Below, piece after piece: positions 31,629 to 40,592 of a stretch of 44,786 bases of DNA (the first letter of the stretch is position 1; each line of letters begins with the position of its first letter). Under the pieces are notes generated by a model. The model ran no database searches and was not told the origin of the DNA. It saw only the letters and a list, made by a program, of their open reading frames with translations. The translations under genes and the position numbers were made by a program. This DNA is from a bacterium. GTDB taxonomy: Bacteria > Elusimicrobiota > Elusimicrobia > Elusimicrobiales > UBA9959. The stretch is taken from NCBI GenBank assembly GCA_021789695.1, contig JAJYJH010000015.1, positions 1 to 44,786 on the forward strand, given 5' to 3'.

Positions 31629-32084
31629 ATGAACAGGATTAGCAGAAAGGGCTTCACGCTGATAGAGTTACTCGTGGTCGTGCTCATCATCGGTATCTTG
31701 GCCTCCATAGCCATACCGCAGTACATGAAAATCGTGGAGAAGAGCCGTTATTCCGAGGCTACGACCATGTTCTCTGAAATCGCCTCCGCCGAAGAGCGCG
31801 CGATGGCGAGGAACGGCACCTATACGACCAGCTACGACCAGCTCGACGTCACGCTCAAGGACGCCACCGGTAACAGTTGCGCCGGGGCTGGCGCCTGCCA
31901 GTTCAAGTACTACAAGATTCAGGTAACCTCCGCCGACAGCAGCCAGTTCACTATTGTCGCCACCAGGACCGGCACCGCCCCCGCCAGGTATGCGGCCGGC
32001 TATACGGCCACCTACGCAGGCGGCGCGGGCGGCAGCAAGGTTACGCTCTCCGACGCCAACGCAGCCAACGACTTCCAGCAGTAA
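31629..32084 (+). CDS. Type IV pilin (PilE/PilA-like)
   Basis: The prepilin has a 8-residue leader ending KG, then FTLIELLVVVLIIGILASIAIPQY; cleavage and methylation of Phe9 and the conserved Glu13 are expected. The 151-residue chain continues the N-terminal helix (YSEATTMFSEIASAEERAMARNGTYTTSYDQL) and has a Cys pair (NSCAGAGAC) only 5 residues apart instead of the usual C-terminal disulfide loop. The rest is Thr/Ala/Gly-rich. It is monocistronic, with AAGGAGA upstream and a terminator at 32102-32133. The PilT at 26964-28052 would retract the fibre it forms. Confidence 0.92.
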   Translation: MNRISRKGFTLIELLVVVLIIGILASIAIPQYMKIVEKSRYSEATTMFSEIASAEERAMARNGTYTTSYDQLDVTLKDATGNSCAGAGACQFKYYKIQVTSADSSQFTIVATRTGTAPARYAAGYTATYAGGAGGSKVTLSDANAANDFQQ

Positions 32085-32101
32085 GGATTGGAAGCCGGAA
32101 C

Positions 32102-32133
32102 AAAAAAACCCCGCCTCGATGCGGGGTTTTTTT
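32102..32133. terminator. Intrinsic terminator after the pilin gene
   Basis: AAAAAAACCCCGC, loop CTCGAT, GCGGGGTTTTTTT: strong and bidirectional, separating the pilin from the convergent receiver gene. Confidence 0.93.
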
Positions 32134-32151
32134 AATGCCGTACCGGGACGG

Positions 32152-33345
32152 CTACTGTTTCACCAACTCCCCGCTGCCAGCCTCAAAGATTATCCCGAGC
32201 CCGTCCCTGGCAAACCAGATGCGCCCGTCGCGCCAGGCGAAGGCAGATAGCGGGTATCCCGGCCTGGGAGTTCTCAGCCTGTAGACCCCGTCCAGCGTAA
32301 GGCTGTCGTCCAGCCTGTGCCTGTAAATCTTCCCAGTGGAGGAGACGAGGGTCCAGAGATATTTTCCGCTTTTGAAGACCTGGTCCGGCTTCTCCGGAAG
32401 TTTAAAGGAGGCTGCTGGGGTAAGATCCGGGTCGGGATGGCGCAATATGACGTTCCCATCGCCGTCGCAGGTCCAGAGGAACTCACCGTCGTAAAAAAGA
32501 GCGCTGACATTGGCAGGGGCCGGATAACTCCTGATGAGCGGAAGCCCGGGGGCAAGACGGCGCGCCTCTATGACCTTCTTCCAGGAATCGGCCACGTAGA
32601 GCGTGTCCCCTACGGCTGCAAGCCCGCTTATGTGGGTCTTCTCCAGCGGGAAAGTCTGTACCAGCTCCAGGCCCTCGCGCGAAAGGGAATACTGATATAC
32701 CGACTGCGCCAGCCAGTCCCCGGCCAGCAGCTTTCCGTCGGACCAGACCATGGCGGAGACGTTGGCGGCCGTGCCCGGATATTCGCGATAGTAGGAAGCC
32801 CCCCCCCCGGAAACCAGCCTGTAGCCCCCAAACCCCGCCAGCAGCACGGCTACTCCCCAGGCCAGAGCCCGCAGCGGTCTGAGGCTGTTGACAGGACCGG
32901 CCCCAGCGGGCCTGGCCTCGGGTACTGCCGCCGGAGCGGGCTGAGGCTCCTCCCTGCGCGCCTGCGGCATGGGGTGCCGGACGGACGGGCCAGGCACAAA
33001 GCGCCTTACAGTCTCCACCAGCTGCGCGTTCTCGAAAGGTTTCTGAAGATATTCGCTGGCGCCGAGCTTCATCACGTCCACTGCGGACTGGATATGCCCG
33101 TAGCCGGTTATCATAACGACCGGCACGGTATCGTCTATCTTTTTCAGGGCGGAGAGAACCTCCATGCCGTCCATGCCTGGCAGGCGCATGTCCAGCAGGA
33201 CCAGGTCGGGGCGGCCCTCCTTCGCGAGCGCGATAGCGGCAGGGCCGTCGCCCGCTTCCGTAATCTCGTAACCGCGCAGCTTCAGGACGTTTCGCACGGC
33301 CAAGCGCATATCCGGTTCGTCGTCGACTATAAGTATTCTCGCCAT
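32152..33345 (-). CDS. Receiver domain joined by a membrane helix to a beta-propeller
   Basis: Residues 1-120 of this 397-residue protein are a complete response-regulator receiver: acidic pair Asp8/Asp9, phospho-acceptor Asp52 in LLDMRLPGMDG, Thr80 and Lys102 in LQKPF. A Pro/Ala/Arg-rich linker (about 120-155) leads to one membrane helix (about 158-176, WGVAVLLAGFGGYRLV). The remaining 215 residues are a repetitive beta structure with about five blades of the NHL/YVTN type, such as VSAMVWSDGKLLAGDWLAQSVYQY and VSALFYDGEFLWTCDGDGNVI. There is no DNA-binding or enzymatic output domain. With the receiver in the cytoplasm, the propeller faces the periplasm, an unusual topology for a receiver protein. 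It starts 9 bp after the histidine kinase and is its likely partner. Confidence 0.85.
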   Translation of the reverse strand: MARILIVDDEPDMRLAVRNVLKLRGYEITEAGDGPAAIALAKEGRPDLVLLDMRLPGMDGMEVLSALKKIDDTVPVVMITGYGHIQSAVDVMKLGASEYLQKPFENAQLVETVRRFVPGPSVRHPMPQARREEPQPAPAAVPEARPAGAGPVNSLRPLRALAWGVAVLLAGFGGYRLVSGGGASYYREYPGTAANVSAMVWSDGKLLAGDWLAQSVYQYSLSREGLELVQTFPLEKTHISGLAAVGDTLYVADSWKKVIEARRLAPGLPLIRSYPAPANVSALFYDGEFLWTCDGDGNVILRHPDPDLTPAASFKLPEKPDQVFKSGKYLWTLVSSTGKIYRHRLDDSLTLDGVYRLRTPRPGYPLSAFAWRDGRIWFARDGLGIIFEAGSGELVKQ

Positions 33346-33354
33346 AGTTCCTCG

Positions 33355-36300
33355 TCAGAAAATTTCAGGCAGCTCCATCACGGCCCGCGTACCCTTCCCG
33401 GCTTCGCTGTGAAGTTCCAGGGAGCCGCCATGAGCCCTCGCGACGTTGCGCGCAAGGGTCAGGCCCAGGCCCATCTTGCCGGGGCGCGTCGTGAAGAAAG
33501 GATGGAATACGGAGGCTAGGTTCTTCCTCTCGATGCCTTCCCCTTTGTCCGCTATCTCCAGGCGCTGCTTGCCGCCTCCGGAAGAGATGGAAATAGAAAT
33601 CTCGCCACCGACCGGTTTGGACTCGGCGGCGTTCAGCAGCAGCTGTTCAGCGGCGGCCGCGAAACGCACGCGGTCTATGCTTATCGGCTTAAGTTTCTCT
33701 CCGCCTTTTACCTTCACCCGGACGTTTTCCATGCGGCCAGAAGCCCGCAGTCCATCGAGCACCTCGGACACCACCACGGAAAGACGCTCGGGAGAACGCT
33801 GCGGGATGACGGGCCTGGAGAAGTTCATTATAAGATCTATCTTCTTCTGGAGGTTCACGATATTGCGCACTATCACGTCCAAGGATTCGCGCGCCCCGTC
33901 CGATTCCGGGGCCTCGGCGCAGAATTCAGCGTGACTGCGGATTATGCTGATAGAATTGGCCACCTGGTGCGCCACCCCGGCCACCAACTCCTCGAAGTCC
34001 GGGAGATAGCCGGGCGAACCGGCGCTCTGCCCGCGGGCCTTCAGTTCCTCGAAATCCCTCTCCAGCCGCCTCATACGCGACGTTACGTCGAAAAGCATCT
34101 TCTCTTTTATCGACAACTTCTCTTCGGCTTCCCTCAGCATCGCGCGGTACGGCCTGGACTTAAGTTCCTCCCGCAGTTCCTTCTCCCGGCCCTGGAGTTC
34201 GGCCTTCTCCGCCCGGGTATGCTCCAGTTCGGCGCGCAATTTGACCAGCCGGCTCTCTTTTTCCGCAAGCAGGCGCTCCGCCTCCGAAGCCTTCGCCTTC
34301 TGCGCCTTGGCTGTGGATTTATTGCGCATCAGGGAAAGCAGGCCCTGTTTCTCTTTTTTCAGGGCCTCCGTCTCCCGCTTCAGTTCCTCCTCCGCGGCGC
34401 CCAAGCGGGAAATAATCTCGTCGCGGGAGGAGATGTCCGTCTGGGCTTTTCTAAGTTGTTCGTTTTCCGCGTGTATCTCGCGCGAATATTTTTCCGTAAG
34501 CTCGGCGCGGCTGCGCCTTAGCAGCGCGCATTCTCCATCAAGGGAAAAAAGCGCCTCCCTGGCCTCGCCCAGTTCGAACTCTTTCTTCTTCAGCATGATC
34601 TCCGCGTTATGCATCTTCTCCGAAAGTTCCGCGTAACGCGCACGTTCCGCCTCCGCCTCTCCGGCGGCGTAGGACTCTTTCTCCTCCAACTTCCGGCGCA
34701 GCTCTTCGGCGTCCCTGGCCGCCAACGACGCTGCGGAGATGGCCTCCTGCAACTCGAAATCTTTTCTTTTCAGTTCCGTCTCGGCCGCCCGGAGCTGTGC
34801 CATCAACCCCGTCTCGACGCCCAATTTCTCCCCAGCCTGCGCCGCGGAGGCGGCCTGCGCCGCCTTCATAGCCTCGCGCAGAGAGTCAGATTCGGCCTTA
34901 ATACCGGCTTTCTCTCCGGAAAGCGTTTCGTTGGCGAGGACCAGGTCGTCGTACCTGCGCAACAGCTCCGTGTACTTGGCGGACTGCTCCTCCAGCGCGG
35001 CCATAAGGCCCGCGGCCTCACCGTCCCTGGCTTTCGACTCCTGAGCCGCCAAGGAGGAAGCCGCCGTTTCCGCCTTTATCGCGGCCGACCTGAACTTGTC
35101 GCGTTCCGCTTCCAACGACTTCATTCGTCCCTGCGCTATCTCTATCTCGTTCTCAGAGTTCCTGAGCTTGGAGGAGACGTTGTTCAACTGTGCAGAGGCG
35201 AACTTCCATTTCTCCTCGGCGTCGCCAAGTTCCCGGGAAAGGCTCTCCTCCCTGGCCCGCAGCGCGGCGTTCTCCTCCTCTTTGGCCCGCAAATCGGCCC
35301 TGACGGCGCTGAACTCGGCCTGCACGGCGCGGTACTTCTCCATGTGCTCCAAGGCTGCGCGGGACAGGGCGCCCTCCAGTTCCTCCACGCGCGCGGCCAT
35401 GGCGGCGGCGGTCTCCCGCGCACGGGCGGCGCTCTCGTGCGCGCTGCCGTTCTTTAATTGAGTAAACTCCTTCGTCAGTTCCTTGAGTTTGAGATTGGCA
35501 TCTTTAAGCTGGGCTTCCTTCTCCGACAACGCGACGTTGGTCTCGGCAAGCAACTTGGCGTTCGCGGCGGCCTCGGACAAGGCGTCCTCCAGCCTGGCTC
35601 CGGCGGCGGCCAGCTTACGCTCTATCTCCTCGGTGCGTCTGGTCTGCTCGCGCAGCTCTTTCTTGACCAGCTCAAGTTTAAGCAGGAAGCCTTCCTCGGA
35701 GCGGGAATTTTCCTGGGCGGCCAGTTCCAGTTTCTTTTCAAGGCTCTCGCTCAAACGCGCCGCCTTCTGCAACTGGGTTTCCCGGTCCTTGACGCTGGAG
35801 CGTTCCAGCGCCAGGTCCGTCCTCAACTCCTCTATGGAGCGCGCCAGCCTGTCGATCTCCTCCTGCTTCGCCTTAACGGCGGCATGCCCGGCCAATATCT
35901 GCTGTTCCTTCTCCGCGGTCCTGGCCTTTTCAACCTCAAGCATCTTTTCCCGCGCGGCCAGCTGGTTCAGCAGCTCTCCGCGCTCCGCGGCGAGGGCGTC
36001 GGCCCTCCCGCTCTCTGCGCGCTGGTCGGCTCGGGCCTGCTCTATGGCGGCCGCCAGCTCGGCGGCCTTCTCTTCGGCCTCCGCGCGGACTTCTTTCAGC
36101 TGCGCATTTTTCTCTGCCAGCGAGGCCTTGGCCTTATCTATAAGTTCTTCCGCAGCCTGAAGGCGCCTGGACAAGTCGTCGCGATCCAGCGCGGCAGCAG
36201 CGTGCGCGGAACTTTCCTTGGCCAACCCGGTCCTGGCCGCCTGCAGCGCTGCGTTGAACCCGGCGGCGTCCTCCTTGGCGGCTGCGCGGGCCTCTTTGAG

Positions 36301-36579
36301 CAGTTTCTCCTTTTCCACCGCCGAGGCCTTGGCGTCCTCCAGCTTTTCGGAGAGTGCCTGCAGCCGGACAGAGGCCGATTCCCGCTCCGAGGTGAGCGCG
36401 GCCCTCGTTTCGTCCAAAACCCTGGCTGCTGAGGCGCGATAGGACGCGAGTTCTTCCTCCAGCGCCTTCACCCGCGCCGTCAGCGACTCCTCGCGACCAC
36501 GCAGGTCGGATAGGAACCCGTCCAGCTCGGAATTGAGGCCTTCCAGGTCGCTCAAATGGCTGCTTATCTGTTCTTCCAT
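33355..36579 (-). CDS. Soluble histidine kinase with an 850-residue coiled-coil N-terminus
   Basis: The 1074-residue protein is almost entirely charged heptad repeats (Ala, Glu, Lys, Arg, Leu) up to about residue 850, with no membrane segment, PAS or GAF domain. The last about 210 residues are a histidine kinase. The H box is FEELVAGVAHQVANSISIIRSHAEF with His871, the N box EQLLLNAAES, G1 IADKGEGI, the F box FHPFFTT, and G2 GKMGLGLTLARNVARAHGG. The residue after the phospho-His is Gln, not the usual Glu. The coiled coil is the only possible input region, so it probably senses by scaffold binding or filament state. It overlaps the coiled-coil gene upstream by 16 nt and is 9 bp from the receiver gene. 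Confidence 0.88.
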   Translation of the reverse strand: MEEQISSHLSDLEGLNSELDGFLSDLRGREESLTARVKALEEELASYRASAARVLDETRAALTSERESASVRLQALSEKLEDAKASAVEKEKLLKEARAAAKEDAAGFNAALQAARTGLAKESSAHAAAALDRDDLSRRLQAAEELIDKAKASLAEKNAQLKEVRAEAEEKAAELAAAIEQARADQRAESGRADALAAERGELLNQLAAREKMLEVEKARTAEKEQQILAGHAAVKAKQEEIDRLARSIEELRTDLALERSSVKDRETQLQKAARLSESLEKKLELAAQENSRSEEGFLLKLELVKKELREQTRRTEEIERKLAAAGARLEDALSEAAANAKLLAETNVALSEKEAQLKDANLKLKELTKEFTQLKNGSAHESAARARETAAAMAARVEELEGALSRAALEHMEKYRAVQAEFSAVRADLRAKEEENAALRAREESLSRELGDAEEKWKFASAQLNNVSSKLRNSENEIEIAQGRMKSLEAERDKFRSAAIKAETAASSLAAQESKARDGEAAGLMAALEEQSAKYTELLRRYDDLVLANETLSGEKAGIKAESDSLREAMKAAQAASAAQAGEKLGVETGLMAQLRAAETELKRKDFELQEAISAASLAARDAEELRRKLEEKESYAAGEAEAERARYAELSEKMHNAEIMLKKKEFELGEAREALFSLDGECALLRRSRAELTEKYSREIHAENEQLRKAQTDISSRDEIISRLGAAEEELKRETEALKKEKQGLLSLMRNKSTAKAQKAKASEAERLLAEKESRLVKLRAELEHTRAEKAELQGREKELREELKSRPYRAMLREAEEKLSIKEKMLFDVTSRMRRLERDFEELKARGQSAGSPGYLPDFEELVAGVAHQVANSISIIRSHAEFCAEAPESDGARESLDVIVRNIVNLQKKIDLIMNFSRPVIPQRSPERLSVVVSEVLDGLRASGRMENVRVKVKGGEKLKPISIDRVRFAAAAEQLLLNAAESKPVGGEISISISSGGGKQRLEIADKGEGIERKNLASVFHPFFTTRPGKMGLGLTLARNVARAHGGSLELHSEAGKGTRAVMELPEIF

Positions 36580-39500
36580 AACCGGAGCTTGTCCTTCAGC
36601 TGCTCGACCAGTTTCTGGGTCTTAAGGAATTCCTCCTGTTTCTCGCGCAGGGCCGAATGCGCGGTTTCCGCCAGAAGTTCGCTCTCCGCGCGTTTGCCCC
36701 GCTCTTCTTCGAAGGCGTGCTTAAGGCGCTCTACGGCGTATTTGAGAGCTTCCACTTCCGAAGTCCTTTTGCCGGCCTCCTCCGTTTTCTCGTTCAGGGC
36801 CGATCGCGCGGTGGAGGCAGACAGTTCCGCTTCCGCGCGTTTTCGGCTCTCATCCTCGAGCGAGATCCTGAGCCTGTCCAGGGACTGGCGGAGGGTGTCG
36901 TACTCGCTCTTGCGCGCGGCCATATGGTCCAACTTCTCCTGCAAGGCGGCATTGGCGTTCTGCGCCAGTGCTTCGGCGTCCTCGCGCTTTTTGCGCTCCT
37001 CCACGAAAGCGGACTTGAGCCGCTCTATGCCGTTCTTCAGGGCCTCGATATCCGCCTTGCGAGCCTCGGTCTCGGAATTTTTCTCGCGGAGCGCGGTCTG
37101 CAATGAAAGATAGGCGGATTCGGATTCGGAACGGCGTTTCTTCTCCTCCTCCAGCGCGGCCCCCAGCTGCACCAGGCGGTCCTTCACGTCGCCAAGTTCC
37201 GACTTGGCACTTTCGGCCTCGGAATCCTTACCGTTCAAGGCGGACCGGAAGGAGGCCGCTTCCGCTTCCGCCTCGGAACGGGATTTGCGTTCACCCGCCA
37301 GGGCCTCGCCGAGCTGCTTCAGCCTGACCTTGAGGTTCTCGGCGTCCGACCTGCCTGCCTCCGCCTCCGTTGTCTTCCCGCTCAGCGCGGACTGGGCGGA
37401 AAGCAGGGCGGCCTCGGTCTCTGACCTGCGCCGCCGCTCCTCTTCGAAAGCGGACTTCATACGCTCCATGGAGGCCCTCAAATTCTCGGCCTCTCCCCGG
37501 TTCTCGAGAGCCTCGCCGGCGCTGGAGGCCAGCTCCTTCTTAAGCGAGATGAGTTCTTCCTTCAGCGCCTTCTCCCGCTCGGCGAAGGCGCGAAGCTGCT
37601 CGTCGAGTTCGCCGCGTATGGTCTGCATGGAACCGGCCGTTTCGGCCTGCCTGGCGCGCTCTTCGTCGAGGGCGGCTTTCAGCCGTTCCGCCCCGTTGCG
37701 CGCCTCGTCCAGCTGCACCTTGTGCTTCTCCAGCAGCACGTCCTTGGCGTTGGCCATATCGCGCAGCGAGGAAATCTCGGCCAGCAGAGCCTTCTCCTTC
37801 TGCGTGTACTCGTGAGCGCGGCGCTCCCCGGCGGCGTGCATTTCGCGCCGTTCGTTCTCCACCTGTTTGGCGGCGGAGGATTTGAGTTCCGCGGCCTCCT
37901 GCTCGCGGCGCAGGTTCTCGGCGCGCAGCAGTTCCAAGTCGCGTTTAAGGGATTCTATCTGCTTGTCCCTGGCCGACTTCTGTTCTTCGACTCCACGCAG
38001 TTTGAGCAGCGCGTCGTTGTAGCGGCGCTCAGCGTCCTTAACCTCCGACTCGAAGGCCTCCTTTAGGTCGTCGTGCTCGGTGCGGAGTTCTTTATACAAC
38101 TTTTCGCGGTCGGAAAGTCTGGCGGAGAGGGAGGCTATCTGGTCCCCGGCCTGTTTTTTCTCCTGGGCCAGCTCGGCCTGCATGGCCAGCAGCTGCGCCT
38201 GGCGCTCCTCAGCGGTCCGTTTGAGGTCTTCCATCCTGGAGAGCGACTCAGAAAGGTTGTTACGTATGTCCGCGAGGGTCTTCCGGTAAGAATCTTCCCG
38301 TTCCTGGCGGAGCCTCACGGCCGCTTCCAACTCGGCGTTTTTGCGTTCTATTATCTCGCCGTAGCGCTCCGCCTCCTTGCGCAGCGCGGAATCCAGCCTT
38401 GTGCCGGCCGCGGCCTCTTCGTCGGCCAGGCGCTGAGCCATGGCCGCTAATTTATCCTCCAGCGTCCGCCTTTCGGCGGCATGGGACGCGGACAGAGAAT
38501 CCAGTTCCGCGGTATGGGCGGACGCGACAGACTCCCTTTCCGCCGCGGCCTTGGCCAGGCTCTCCTTGACCCGGAGCAACTCCGCGTCGCGGACTGAAAG
38601 CTCTTCGTCCATCGCCTTCTCTTTCTCGGCGTAGAGGCGCTGCAGGCGCTCGCGCTCCATCAACAGCAGTTCCTCTTTCTCTATGCGCACCGCCTCCATC
38701 GTGGCGGTCTGCTCTGCTATCTTGTCGTCGCGCAGCTTTATCGTGGCGGACAGGCGCGCGGCACGGTCTTCAAGTTCCGCGAGGCCCCTTGCCTTCTCCT
38801 GTGCCACCGCGGCCTTCAGCTCCTCGGCGGCCTGTTGGCGCTGCAGGCGCGCCTCGTCCGCGGCTTTTTGCAGCGCCAGGCGCTGGGAGGTTATTTCGTC
38901 CTCCTTGCGGGCCAGTTCGCCCTTGAACTCCGCGGCACGGTTGTCAAGTTCGTCGGAGAACTTCTGTTTCTCCGCAGCCAGACGCTTCTCCGCGTGAGCG
39001 GCCGCTTCGGAAAGCTTCTGTTCCAGTTCCGCCCGCATTGCGGCCTTCAAAGCGTCCCTGTCGACGGAGGCTTTCTGAGCCTGCGTCTCCAGCTGCCGGC
39101 GCAACTCGGCCTGCGCCTCCTTGGCGGCGGCCTTTTCCTTGGAAATATCCTCCAGGTCGCGCCGCAGGTGGGAGATCTCCTCCACCTTCAGGCGCAGACT
39201 GTCCTCGTAGATGCGGCCGGCGCTCTCCAGTTCCGCGCGCAGCGAGGCGGAGTTCTTCTCCAGCTCGACCTTCAGGCGCACGTCGTACTCCGATTGCAAC
39301 TGCTTCTCGCGGAAAGCGAACTCTTCCTGGCGGACGCTGTACTGAGTCTGCATCTGCTCCGCCTTGTGGGCCAGTGTCTCCCGCTCGGCCTGCAGGTTCT
39401 TGATCGTCTCCTCGAAAGTGCGCAGGTTGCGCTGCAGGTATTCTATCTCGTCCTGCCTCTTGCCCAGGTCTTCGCGGTATCCGCGCTCGGTCTCCTGCAG

Positions 39501-40541
39501 CTTCTCGGCAAAACGGTTGCGCTCGTGCTCCACGGCTATCTTGAGTCGCTTCGGGATCTCCGCCTCCATCTCGCGGAAACGGCCGCGTTCTGTCTCCAGG
39601 GCGTCGGCGGCCTTGGACAGACGGCTCTCGTAATCGGCCTGCAGGTTCTTTTTCTCCGTCTCCAGCGTACGGATGACGCTCTCCAGGCTTCCTATGGCGT
39701 CCTTGTAGCGGACCAAATCGTCGTCGCGGCGCTTCACGGCCTCCGGGAACTCCCTGAGCTGCTTTTCCAGCAGCGAGAGCTTTACCTTGTAATCGTCTAT
39801 CTCCTGGTTCTTCTCAAGGAGTTTCTTCTCTATCTCCAGTTCCTTCTGCTTGAGAGTACGGTCGCGCTCCTCGGTCTCCTTCTGCCAGCTGTCCTTGGCC
39901 CATTTAAGAACCGCTTCCTGCTTCTTCAGTTCGTCCCCGACGGTACGTTCGCGCCTTTCAAGTTCCTCCACCTTGTTCCGGTAAGTCTCATCCAGTAGGG
40001 TTTTATGCTCCGCGGCCTCGTCGGCCATCCGTTTCTTCTCTTCTTCCAGCCTGGCGCCGTAGACACGCTCAAATTCCTGCTGCTTGGCCAGCTGCTCCTG
40101 GCGCAACTGCCACAATTCCCCTTCCACCTGCGCCCAACGCGAACGCAGTTCCTCGGCCTTTTTCTGGTAATCGCTTTCAAGCCGCGCCTCCTTCTGCTTG
40201 AACACTTCCTCGCTCTTGGAGATCTTGTCCTCCAGTTCCTTTTCGCGATCGGTCAGGCGCTCTAGGCGGGATTTGAACTGATATTCCAGCGAGGACTGGC
40301 GCGACTTCAGCTCCTCTTCGTGAACGCGGGAGGAGCGCTCCAGCTCCGCGTTCTTCGTCTTGAGCTGGCTCTCCAGGAAGGCGACCTGGCTGGACTTTTC
40401 CTGCAGGTTCTGGCGGGTCTTCAAGTCCTCCTCGTGCAATCCGCGGATCTTGTCCAGCGCCCAACGCAGGGCCAGACGAGCCGTTTCCACGTCGGTTATC
40501 GCGGACTCGTTGAGTGAGGACTCGTCAAAATTCTCTTTCAT
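36564..40541 (-). CDS. Giant coiled-coil protein with 49-residue repeats
   Basis: This 1325-residue protein is a continuous coiled coil apart from about 35 residues at the start (DVETARLALRWALDKIRGLHEE). It has no signal peptide or membrane helix and hardly any Pro or Cys. Residues 1002-1295 consist of six consecutive units of exactly 49 residues (seven heptads), followed by a partial seventh of 30 residues that ends the protein. A typical unit reads SALxxKxxEA, then ALKxxxERLKxAFEEERxKRxExE. It resembles bacterial scaffolds or intermediate-filament-like proteins (crescentin, FilP, AglZ) in architecture only. It overlaps the coiled-coil kinase gene, so the two are made together. Confidence 0.85.
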   Translation of the reverse strand: MKENFDESSLNESAITDVETARLALRWALDKIRGLHEEDLKTRQNLQEKSSQVAFLESQLKTKNAELERSSRVHEEELKSRQSSLEYQFKSRLERLTDREKELEDKISKSEEVFKQKEARLESDYQKKAEELRSRWAQVEGELWQLRQEQLAKQQEFERVYGARLEEEKKRMADEAAEHKTLLDETYRNKVEELERRERTVGDELKKQEAVLKWAKDSWQKETEERDRTLKQKELEIEKKLLEKNQEIDDYKVKLSLLEKQLREFPEAVKRRDDDLVRYKDAIGSLESVIRTLETEKKNLQADYESRLSKAADALETERGRFREMEAEIPKRLKIAVEHERNRFAEKLQETERGYREDLGKRQDEIEYLQRNLRTFEETIKNLQAERETLAHKAEQMQTQYSVRQEEFAFREKQLQSEYDVRLKVELEKNSASLRAELESAGRIYEDSLRLKVEEISHLRRDLEDISKEKAAAKEAQAELRRQLETQAQKASVDRDALKAAMRAELEQKLSEAAAHAEKRLAAEKQKFSDELDNRAAEFKGELARKEDEITSQRLALQKAADEARLQRQQAAEELKAAVAQEKARGLAELEDRAARLSATIKLRDDKIAEQTATMEAVRIEKEELLLMERERLQRLYAEKEKAMDEELSVRDAELLRVKESLAKAAAERESVASAHTAELDSLSASHAAERRTLEDKLAAMAQRLADEEAAAGTRLDSALRKEAERYGEIIERKNAELEAAVRLRQEREDSYRKTLADIRNNLSESLSRMEDLKRTAEERQAQLLAMQAELAQEKKQAGDQIASLSARLSDREKLYKELRTEHDDLKEAFESEVKDAERRYNDALLKLRGVEEQKSARDKQIESLKRDLELLRAENLRREQEAAELKSSAAKQVENERREMHAAGERRAHEYTQKEKALLAEISSLRDMANAKDVLLEKHKVQLDEARNGAERLKAALDEERARQAETAGSMQTIRGELDEQLRAFAEREKALKEELISLKKELASSAGEALENRGEAENLRASMERMKSAFEEERRRRSETEAALLSAQSALSGKTTEAEAGRSDAENLKVRLKQLGEALAGERKSRSEAEAEAASFRSALNGKDSEAESAKSELGDVKDRLVQLGAALEEEKKRRSESESAYLSLQTALREKNSETEARKADIEALKNGIERLKSAFVEERKKREDAEALAQNANAALQEKLDHMAARKSEYDTLRQSLDRLRISLEDESRKRAEAELSASTARSALNEKTEEAGKRTSEVEALKYAVERLKHAFEEERGKRAESELLAETAHSALREKQEEFLKTQKLVEQLKDKLRLWKNR
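36657..37538 (-). repeat. Six in-frame 147-bp repeats in the coiled-coil gene
   Basis: The six 49-codon units (residues 1002-1050, 1051-1099, 1100-1148, 1149-1197, 1198-1246, 1247-1295) align without a gap at protein level. The DNA copies have diverged considerably, so the repeat is old and kept by selection rather than recently expanded. A further 30-codon partial unit follows to the stop. Confidence 0.85.
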
Positions 40542-40592
40542 AAATGATGCACCATATGAAGTTGCGTTCCCGGAATTTGTCCCGCCTCCCCG

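Noticed and set aside
33355-40541. Coding frames on the plus strand opposite the coiled-coil genes
   Set aside because: Long open frames there are a by-product of the Glu/Lys/Ala-rich codons on the minus strand; they lack start signals and read as Ser/Leu-rich nonsense.
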